NCBI GenBank assembly: GCA_016788685.1
Contig: JAEUSS010000244.1
Coordinates: 1-12,083, forward strand
Length of the DNA: 12,083 nucleotides
Origin: Prolixibacteraceae bacterium
Lineage (GTDB): Bacteria; Bacteroidota; Bacteroidia; Bacteroidales; Prolixibacteraceae
Direction of reading: 5' to 3'
Shown: positions 6,805-12,083 of the stretch, in pieces
Layout of the letters: each line of letters begins with the position of its first letter
How positions within the stretch are numbered: position 1 is the first letter of the stretch
The notes under the pieces: model-generated
The model's database searches: none
What the model was told of the DNA's origin: nothing
What the model saw: only the letters and a program-made list of their open reading frames with translations
Program-made: the position numbers and the translations under genes

Positions 6805-7067
6805 TGTTGGTTAACGCATTTGGTGCTTCAGAAACAGGTTGTGCCTTTTGACTTGGCAGTCACATTGAGTTGCGTCGGGAATTTCCTCAGGATTCATGAA
6901 AATATGAGGTTGAATCAGTTTGTACTGCAATTAAAATTGAGAAACTTTGTTTTAGGGTAACTGCTGTTTATCTTTAAAAAATAATAAATTTGATCATCTG
7001 TAATTTGAGAAAATTCAGTTTGTCTTATGTGTTCAGATATAGAATAATAACCTTAAAATTTACAGTT
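6805..7067. other. Intergenic region between the divergent efflux operon and the microprotein gene
   Basis: No convincing gene is seen in this A/T-rich stretch. The only signal is a possible -7 element TAAATTTG on the plus strand at 6985-6992 (TAnnTTTG form), 75 nt before the microprotein ATG. It has no TTTG at the expected upstream distance, so the promoter call is weak. The remainder (6815-6980) shows nothing I can name. Confidence 0.4.
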
Positions 7068-7169
7068 ATGGCAAAAGGAGTAGATACCCGGAAAAACGAA
7101 AAAAAGGAACCCACCAAAACCTTAAAGGAAAAAAGGCTGGAAAAAAAGGCAAAAAAAGATAAAAGATAA
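7068..7169 (+). CDS. 33-residue lysine-rich microprotein
   Basis: A short frame starts ATG GCA AAA GGA and ends TAA at 7167-7169. The product begins MAKGVDTRKNEKKEPTKTLK and continues to a C-terminal KKAKKDKR. It has 12 Lys, 3 Arg, 4 Glu and 2 Asp, a net charge of about +9, no aromatic residue and no cysteine. It is probably a soluble, helical or disordered nucleic-acid or ribosome-associated protein, but this is inference from composition only. From memory, similar tiny MAKG...KKEPTKTLKEK proteins occur in many Bacteroidetes as hypothetical proteins; I could not check this. Support for a real gene comes from its isolated position, a possible promoter at 6985 and a strong terminator 41 nt downstream. 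There is no Shine-Dalgarno site, as is usual in this phylum. Confidence 0.65.
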   Translation: MAKGVDTRKNEKKEPTKTLKEKRLEKKAKKDKR

Positions 7170-7209
7170 TGCCTTTTCAGGCTGTACAATTTCAATATTT
7201 TTCGTTCTG

Positions 7210-7245
7210 CAAGGAGCTGGACTTTAGTCTGGCTCCTTGTTTTTT
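7210..7245 (+). terminator. Intrinsic terminator after the microprotein gene
   Basis: CAAGGAGC (7210-7217) pairs with GCTCCTTG (7232-7239). Inside, two G-U wobble pairs and GAC/GTC close a TTTA loop, giving a stem of about 13 pairs. Six T residues follow directly (7240-7245). Confidence 0.88.
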
Positions 7246-7348
7246 GCCCCAGGCCTGTTGGGGAGAAGATGATTTCCCGAAATATTATTTATCTTTCAAC
7301 ACCTGATTTATTTTTAGAATTTCGTAACCAACAAACCAATTCAGTACT

Positions 7349-8167
7349 ATGATCAGATTTTCGGTAAAACATACTTTTTACGTGCTTGTTTTTGCATTGG
7401 CTACAGCCTGCACTGCGCCCAAACCTAAAAATGAGGGGTGGATTCAGCTTTTTAACGGGAAAGATTTAAACAACTGGGACATTAAAATTACGGGATCCCC
7501 TCTGAATGAAAACTACGGAAATACCTTCAGGGTAGAAGATAGTTTGCTGAAAGTGAGGTATGATCAGTATGAAAAATTTGACGGACATTTCGGCCACATT
7601 TTCTATAAACACCCTTATTCTCATTACAAAATCCGTGTCGAGTATCGTTTCGTGGGCGACCAGTGCCCTGAAGGTCCGGGATGGGCATACCGCAACAGCG
7701 GAATTATGATTCACGGGCAAAGCGCCGAAAGTATGGAGCTGAATCAGGATTTCCCGGTTTCCATCGAAGTTCAGTTGCTTGGCGGAAACGGAAAGGACGA
7801 ACGTTCAACCCTCAATTTGTGTACTCCCGGAACCAATGTGGTATACCACGATTCGTTGTGGACTCAGCATTGCACCAATTCAACTTCAAAAACTTACCAC
7901 GGCGACCAATGGGTAACGGTGGAAGTAGAGGTCCGGGGCGATTCGGTTATCCGGCATCTGATTGACGGGCAGTTGGTTCTGGAGTATTCCAAACCGCAAC
8001 TGGACGATCGTGATCCGAATTACCAGAAACTGCTTCCTCCTGACGGGAATAAACTGCTGAAAAGAGGTTCAATCTCGTTACAGGCCGAAAGCCATCCGGT
8101 TGATTTCAGGAAGGTTGAGCTGCTAAACCTGGGAGATGACTGTGCCGATCTCCCGATTAACAAATAG
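7349..8167 (+). CDS. DUF1080 / 3-keto-disaccharide hydrolase-family lipoprotein
   Basis: A 272-residue secreted lipoprotein: signal MIRFSVKHTFYVLVFALATAC with lipobox ATAC and C21 as the anchor. The rest is a single concanavalin-like beta-sandwich domain of the DUF1080 family (3-keto-disaccharide hydrolase). Family marks seen are GWIQLFNGKDLNNWDI (30-45), RNSGIMIHG (115-123), FPVSIEVQLLGG (135-146), QWVTVEVEVRGD (187-198), HLIDGQLVLEY (203-213) and the closing GSISLQAESHPVDFRKVELLN (240-260). Members act on oxidised (3-keto) glycosides in the periplasm or at the cell surface, but many have no assigned substrate. No oxidoreductase of the Gfo/Idh/MocA type or SusCD pair lies nearby, so the context gives no substrate. 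The gene stands alone, between two terminators. Confidence 0.9.
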   Translation: MIRFSVKHTFYVLVFALATACTAPKPKNEGWIQLFNGKDLNNWDIKITGSPLNENYGNTFRVEDSLLKVRYDQYEKFDGHFGHIFYKHPYSHYKIRVEYRFVGDQCPEGPGWAYRNSGIMIHGQSAESMELNQDFPVSIEVQLLGGNGKDERSTLNLCTPGTNVVYHDSLWTQHCTNSTSKTYHGDQWVTVEVEVRGDSVIRHLIDGQLVLEYSKPQLDDRDPNYQKLLPPDGNKLLKRGSISLQAESHPVDFRKVELLNLGDDCADLPINK

Positions 8168-8197
8168 AAACCAGTATTTTGGCCGCGATGACAGATG

Positions 8198-8238
8198 AAA
8201 AAGATCCCGCAGTTTCGAATCGCCGGATCTTTTTTTTT
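8198..8238 (+). terminator. Intrinsic terminator after the DUF1080 gene
   Basis: AAAAAGATCC (8198-8207) pairs with GGATCTTTTT (8225-8234) around a 17-nt loop, and the T run continues to 8238. The A run on the left could make it work on the other strand too, but no minus-strand gene ends here. Confidence 0.85.
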
Positions 8239-8319
8239 GCTGAGGGCGGCGCAAGGGCAGTGCAAAACGTTTTTGTGCATTTTTTCGTAACTTGCAAGTG
8301 CTTGTAACAGAAGAAAACG

Positions 8320-8820
8320 ATGGAACGATATTTTTGGTCAAAAGGAATTTTGAAGAATCAGCTCGAAATTATGCATGGTTCCGAGCAAATTGGTTCAATT
8401 ATTTGGGAAAGCCTGATCGGTTCCAAAGCACAGGCAACAATCAAAGGGCACCAGTTTGTCCTGAACCGGGAATTTTTTCTTTCCAAGCTTGAAATCTACG
8501 ATGCAAAAAATCAGGCACTCCTGGGAACGATCATGATTAATTTGTTTAACCCGAAAAGCGAAATTATTATTAACGGGAAACGGTTTGAACTGGAGGTCAA
8601 GAATTTCTGGCAGTCGCGCTGGTCATGGAAATTTAACGGAACTGAACTGATTACCTACCAAAGCAACGAATTTTTGTCGAAAGATAAAGGTACCATCGAA
8701 GTATACACGGCATGCACCGAAGAAACCGAGATTTTGTTGCTGTTGGGTTTGTTTGTGCGTAATCAGTTTGTTTTGTTCATGCTGATGATTTTGATCTTGT
8801 TACTGCTTGTTATTTTTTAG
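8320..8820 (+). CDS. Unrecognised 166-residue protein with hydrophobic C-terminus
   Basis: I do not recognise a family with certainty. The frame runs from ATG 8320 to TAG 8818-8820 and lies between a terminator and the pdxA promoter, so it is probably a single gene. Residues 1-130 look like a beta-rich soluble domain with repeated short strands and turns, for example IGSIIWESLIGSKAQATIKG (24-43), LLGTIMINLFNPKSEIIING (67-86) and FWQSRWSWKFNGTELITY (96-113). This is reminiscent of LURP-one/Tubby-like folds, which is only a guess. Residues 137-166 are strongly hydrophobic with one interruption (RN at 147-148), probably a C-terminal membrane anchor or hairpin. There is no N-terminal signal peptide, so the soluble part is likely cytoplasmic. 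Confidence 0.8.
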   Translation: MERYFWSKGILKNQLEIMHGSEQIGSIIWESLIGSKAQATIKGHQFVLNREFFLSKLEIYDAKNQALLGTIMINLFNPKSEIIINGKRFELEVKNFWQSRWSWKFNGTELITYQSNEFLSKDKGTIEVYTACTEETEILLLLGLFVRNQFVLFMLMILILLLLVIF

Positions 8821-8876
8821 CCTGCCGGTTTCTGAATATCCGGCTGCCAACGCGTTAAATAGTTTAAATAATAGAT

Positions 8877-8884
8877 TAAATTTG
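8877..8884 (+). promoter_or_regulatory. Possible -7 element of the pdxA-ruvA-sprA unit
   Basis: TAAATTTG matches TAnnTTTG and is followed by CAC, as in many Bacteroidetes promoters. The ATG of pdxA lies 66 nt downstream. No clear TTTG is found 19-21 nt upstream, so only half of the promoter is supported. Confidence 0.45.
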
Positions 8885-8950
8885 CACGGAATTGATAACG
8901 AATTAGTCATAACATTTTCATACAAATACCACATTTAGGAGAAACATCAG

Positions 8951-10048
8951 ATGAAACGAGATAAAATCATTATTGGAATTTCGCAGGGCGACATTAACGG
9001 GATTGGTTACGAAGTAATTATGAAAACATTGATGGAGCCACGTATTATCGAAATGTGTACGCCAATTGTTTATGGCTCACCCAAAGTTGCGGCCTACCAC
9101 CGGAAGGCCCTGAATATCGAAACATTCAATTTTAATCATATTCGGACAGCAGCAGAGGCAGATCCCCGCAAAGCCAACATCATCAACTGCATTGACGACA
9201 ATATCCGGGTTGAGCTCGGAAAGTCGAGCGAAATGGCCGGAGAAGCTTCGTACATGGCATTGGAAAAGGCTGTGGAAGATTTGAAAAACGGCGAGATTGA
9301 TGCCCTGATTACTGCTCCTATCAATAAAGATAACATTCAGTCGGATAAATTTCATTTCCCCGGGCATACCGAGTTCCTGGCCGAACAGTTTAGTGCACGT
9401 GATTACGTGATGCTGATGGTCAGCGAATCGATGAAAGTTGGTGTAGTCGTTGGGCATGTGCCAATTTCTGAAGTCTCTTCTAAAATCACCAAAGGAGCTA
9501 TCGTGAATAAATTGCGGATTATCAATCAGTCGCTCGAAAAAGACTTTTTTGTGAAACGCCCGCGTATTGCTGTTCTCGGATTGAATCCGCACGCCGGAGA
9601 TAACGGCTTGTTGGGTCGCGAAGAGCTGGATGTAATTATTCCGGCTATTCAGCGTGCCAAAGACGAGGGAATTATTGCCGTTGGGCCCTATCCGGCTGAC
9701 GGCTTTTTCGGCTCGGGCGATTTTGTTAAATTTGATGCTATTCTGGCCATGTATCACGATCAGGGGCTGATTCCGTTTAAAATGGCATCGTTCGACCGTG
9801 GAGTCAATTTTACCGCCGGGCTGCCGATTATTCGTACATCGCCGGCGCATGGTACTGCTTATGACATTGCCGGTGAAGATAAAGCAACACCCGATTCGTT
9901 CCGCGAAGCTTTGTATCTGGCGATTGATGTCCATAAAAACCGGGCATTGTACAAAGAAATCACCAAAAACCCGTTAAAGAAGTATGAAATCAATCAGGGA
10001 CAGGTCGATGAATCTGTTGATTTCGAAGCGATTGATGATGAGGTTTAA
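8951..10048 (+). CDS. pdxA: 4-hydroxythreonine-4-phosphate dehydrogenase PdxA
   Basis: Cytoplasmic NAD-dependent enzyme that oxidises 4-phosphohydroxy-L-threonine in the DXP-dependent synthesis of pyridoxal phosphate. The 365 residues are slightly longer than the ~330 of E. coli PdxA and end in an acidic tail (351-365). Motifs seen are GISQGDINGIGYEVI (9-23, the GDPAGIGPE region in variant form), FPGHTEFLAE (136-145), the metal-binding histidines H169, H214 (GLNPHAGDNGLLGREE) and H269 (AMYHDQGLIPFK), substrate residues H139 and T140, and LPIIRTSPAHGTAYDIAG (291-308). An AGGAG 9 nt before the ATG is one of the few good Shine-Dalgarno sites in this window. ruvA follows after 10 nt. Confidence 0.97.
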   Translation: MKRDKIIIGISQGDINGIGYEVIMKTLMEPRIIEMCTPIVYGSPKVAAYHRKALNIETFNFNHIRTAAEADPRKANIINCIDDNIRVELGKSSEMAGEASYMALEKAVEDLKNGEIDALITAPINKDNIQSDKFHFPGHTEFLAEQFSARDYVMLMVSESMKVGVVVGHVPISEVSSKITKGAIVNKLRIINQSLEKDFFVKRPRIAVLGLNPHAGDNGLLGREELDVIIPAIQRAKDEGIIAVGPYPADGFFGSGDFVKFDAILAMYHDQGLIPFKMASFDRGVNFTAGLPIIRTSPAHGTAYDIAGEDKATPDSFREALYLAIDVHKNRALYKEITKNPLKKYEINQGQVDESVDFEAIDDEV

Positions 10049-10058
10049 TTTTTAGAAT

Positions 10059-10640
10059 ATGTTTGAATACATCAAAGGGGCAGTTGTTGCGCTGAAACCG
10101 TCTCATATTATTCTGGAAGCCAACTCTGTGGGCTATTTTATAACGATTTCGCTCAATACTTATACCCAACTAAATGGGCGCGAAGCCGTAAAACTGTTTA
10201 TCCATCAGGTCATTCGTGAAGATGCTCATCTGCTTTACGGTTTCGCTACCGAGGCAGAACGCGAACTTTTCCGTTTGCTCATTTCGGTAAGCGGAATCGG
10301 TTCGAATACAGCTACCATGATGTTTTCATCTCTTTCGCCCGACGAGATTAGCAATGCAATCCTGAACGAAAACGTCAATCTCCTGAAGAGTATCAAAGGT
10401 ATTGGTGTAAAAACCGCACAACGGGTTATTATCGATTTAAAGGATAAAGTTGGAAAGTCGTCAGCAGGCGAACAAATTGTGGCATCGGCAGACAATACAA
10501 TAAGAAATGAAGCGTTATCTGCATTAGTCATGCTGGGGTTTGCCAAAAAATCGGCCGAAAAAGAACTGGATAAAATTCTGGCCGCTCAACCAAATCTTTC
10601 AGTTGAAAATGTGATCAAACTTGCGTTGAAAAGCCTTTAA
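10059..10640 (+). CDS. ruvA: Holliday junction branch migration protein RuvA
   Basis: DNA-junction-binding subunit of the RuvAB branch migration motor, 193 residues, normal length. The N-terminal OB-fold domain starts MFEYIKGAVVALKPSHIILE. Two helix-hairpin-helix motifs follow: LISVSGIGSNTATMM (74-88) and LLKSIKGIGVKTAQRVIIDL (108-127). The C-terminal RuvB-binding domain III (about 147-193) contains NEALSALVMLGFAKKSAEKEL. It lies 10 nt after pdxA and 18 nt before the proposed sprA start, so the three are probably co-transcribed. The acidic pin residues between the OB strands include E55 and D56 (VIREDAHLLYGF), as expected. Confidence 0.97.
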   Translation: MFEYIKGAVVALKPSHIILEANSVGYFITISLNTYTQLNGREAVKLFIHQVIREDAHLLYGFATEAERELFRLLISVSGIGSNTATMMFSSLSPDEISNAILNENVNLLKSIKGIGVKTAQRVIIDLKDKVGKSSAGEQIVASADNTIRNEALSALVMLGFAKKSAEKELDKILAAQPNLSVENVIKLALKSL

Positions 10641-10658
10641 TCAGAAAAGATTTCGGAA

Positions 10659-12083
10659 TTGAAAAAGTACGGCAAAAACATACTTCTGATTCTTATTCTA
10701 TTCATTGTGTATGCTTTCTTCGGGAATCCAACCGAATCGAAGACAACCGTCAGGGATTACAACTTCCTGACTATTTTGTCGGTTCCGGAAGATACCGTTG
10801 AAGTAGATACGACCGGAGTTTTGCCGTATAATTTTGAAGACGAACCTGCGTTTGCATATCCGGATACCAAGGACAGTGCCAAACTGTTTCTGAAGAAACC
10901 TTCCAATATCCGTACTGAAATTGAATACGATCCGGTTACCGGCGAGTATAACTTTGTGGAAAAAGTTGGCGACCTGAATTACCGGTTGCCTAAAACAATG
11001 ACACGAACGGAGTTCCAGAAATACGATTTTGAACAGGCAATCCGGAATTACTGGCGTAGTCAGACCCAAATCAAGGGCATTGAAGATAAAGGCGGTTTGG
11101 TTCCGCGCCTGACCGTGGGGGGCGAAGCCTTCAATAAAATATTCGGAAGCAATACCATCGACATTCGTCCGCAGGGCTACGTGGAGGTCAGTTTTGGCTA
11201 CCAGATGAACGAGACCAAGAATCCGGCAATTCCGGAGCGGTTGCGTAAAGTCCCGACCTTCGATTTTGACCAGAAAATACAGATGAATGTAATGGGAAAA
11301 ATCGGCGACCGGATGGAGATGCGCGTGAATTACAATACCGAAGCCACATTCGACTTCGAGAACAAAATGAACCTCGGCTATACCGGCGACGAAGATCAGA
11401 TTATCAAGAAGATTGAAGCCGGTAATGTTTCGCTTCCGCTGAACGGCTCGCTCATTACCGGAGGCTCAAACCTTTTCGGGGTAAAAACCGAAATGCAGTT
11501 CGGAAAACTAAACCTGACGACCATCTTTTCGCAACATAAAGGAGAAACTCAGGTGGTTGAGTCGGAGGGAGGCGCCCAAAAAAGAACCTTCGAGATTGCT
11601 GCTTCCGACTACGATGCCAACCGCCACTTTTTTCTGGCCCAATACTTTCGCGATCACTATAACGAAGCGCTCAAAAATCTGCCGATTATAAGTTCATCAA
11701 TCACCATCAACAAGATTGAGGTGTGGGTAACCAACAAATCGAGCAATTTTAAGGAGTCGCGGAATATTCTGGCATTTATGGATTTGGGCGAGCACGACCC
11801 GAATATCTTTAATAAAGTAGGCGATTTTCAGGAAAATCCAGGATTGCAATACCCTGAAAACATCTATCCGTTTAACGATGCCAACGGTTTGTATCAGCAA
11901 ATTGTAACCAACTACACCGGGGTCCGGAAGTCGGATAACATCAACAAAACGCTTTCGCCTTTGGCTCCCTTCAACTTTGTCGGAGGTCAGGATTTTGAAA
12001 AAATAGAACAGGCACGTTTGCTGAATGAATCCGAGTACACGGTAAACCTCAATCTCGGATACATTTCTCTGCGTTCATCCCTG
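10659..12083 (+). CDS. sprA: SprA/Sov type IX secretion translocon, N-terminal part
   Basis: Giant outer-membrane barrel that moves type IX secretion substrates across the outer membrane; also needed for gliding in motile relatives. The first 475 codons are in the window; family members are roughly 2,300-2,500 residues. Stretches typical of SprA are IEYDPVTGEYNFVEKVGDL (88-106), FEQAIRNYWRSQ, FGSNTIDIRPQGYVEVSFGY (162-181), FDQKIQMNVMGKIGDRMEM and FDFENKMNLGYTGDEDQIIKKIEAGNVSLPL. The frame is open straight from the stop of ruvA. The only fitting start is TTG 10659, giving the signal peptide MKKYGKNILLILILFIVYAF. The first in-frame ATG (10998) would remove the signal and 113 residues. ATT at 10650 is a less likely alternative. 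The ruvA-sprA neighbourhood is common in Bacteroidetes. Confidence 0.93.
   Translation, partial: MKKYGKNILLILILFIVYAFFGNPTESKTTVRDYNFLTILSVPEDTVEVDTTGVLPYNFEDEPAFAYPDTKDSAKLFLKKPSNIRTEIEYDPVTGEYNFVEKVGDLNYRLPKTMTRTEFQKYDFEQAIRNYWRSQTQIKGIEDKGGLVPRLTVGGEAFNKIFGSNTIDIRPQGYVEVSFGYQMNETKNPAIPERLRKVPTFDFDQKIQMNVMGKIGDRMEMRVNYNTEATFDFENKMNLGYTGDEDQIIKKIEAGNVSLPLNGSLITGGSNLFGVKTEMQFGKLNLTTIFSQHKGETQVVESEGGAQKRTFEIAASDYDANRHFFLAQYFRDHYNEALKNLPIISSSITINKIEVWVTNKSSNFKESRNILAFMDLGEHDPNIFNKVGDFQENPGLQYPENIYPFNDANGLYQQIVTNYTGVRKSDNINKTLSPLAPFNFVGGQDFEKIEQARLLNESEYTVNLNLGYISLRSSL

Noticed and set aside
6904-6960. 18-codon frame starting at ATG 6904 in the intergenic region.
   Set aside because: Too short, with no promoter, terminator or family resemblance.
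7290-7297. TATCTTTC as a promoter -7 element for the DUF1080 gene.
   Set aside because: One mismatch to TAnnTTTG and no TTTG 19-21 nt upstream; too weak to list, though the gene must have a promoter after the terminator at 7210-7245.
8824-8844. Hairpin GCCGG/CCGGC after the 166-residue gene as a terminator.
   Set aside because: Only five pairs with an 11-nt loop, and no T run follows.
9077-9934. Long open frame (285 codons) on the minus strand.
   Set aside because: It is antisense to pdxA, whose motifs are all intact; the frame has no recognisable protein features.
10698-11069. 123-codon minus-strand frame at the start of sprA.
   Set aside because: Shadow of the sprA frame, whose product matches the SprA family across this stretch.

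Overview
The window looks like chromosomal DNA of a Bacteroidota bacterium, most likely in or near the order Bacteroidales. The evidence is an SprA (Sov) type IX secretion translocon gene directly behind ruvA, a promoter matching the Bacteroidetes form TTTG-N20-TAnnTTTG, mostly A/T-rich leaders without Shine-Dalgarno sites, and a DUF1080-type lipoprotein. I cannot support a narrower placement.

Left part (1-6699, minus strand): a seven-gene unit read right to left as TetR regulator, TolC-like outer membrane channel, lipoprotein HlyD-type adaptor, two separate ABC ATPases and two ABC-2 permeases, the last cut by the window edge. Together they make a complete trans-envelope exporter of the YbhGFSR type. 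The two ATPase halves, which E. coli fuses as YbhF, are separate genes here. The unit starts at a well-matched promoter (6738-6769) bracketed by two related palindromes (6709-6730 and 6783-6804) that are probably the TetR operators, so the regulator most likely represses its own operon. The two spacers at the permease end hold imperfect 7-nt repeats.

Middle part (6700-8820): a divergent intergenic region, then a 33-codon lysine-rich microprotein gene with its own strong terminator, a lipoprotein of the DUF1080/3-keto-disaccharide hydrolase family with its own terminator, and an unrecognised 166-residue protein with a very hydrophobic C-terminus.

Right part (8951-12083, plus strand): a tight unit pdxA-ruvA-sprA. 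PdxA serves vitamin B6 synthesis, RuvA serves Holliday junction branch migration, and SprA (N-terminal 475 residues only) is the giant outer-membrane barrel of type IX secretion. sprA has no usable ATG near its beginning and is best started at TTG 10659.

No rRNA, tRNA, CRISPR array, insertion sequence or prophage signal was seen. I did not find a clearly new multi-gene system. The items most worth a second look are the complementary defects in the two ATPases, the operator layout, the microprotein unit and the heptamer repeats in the spacers.
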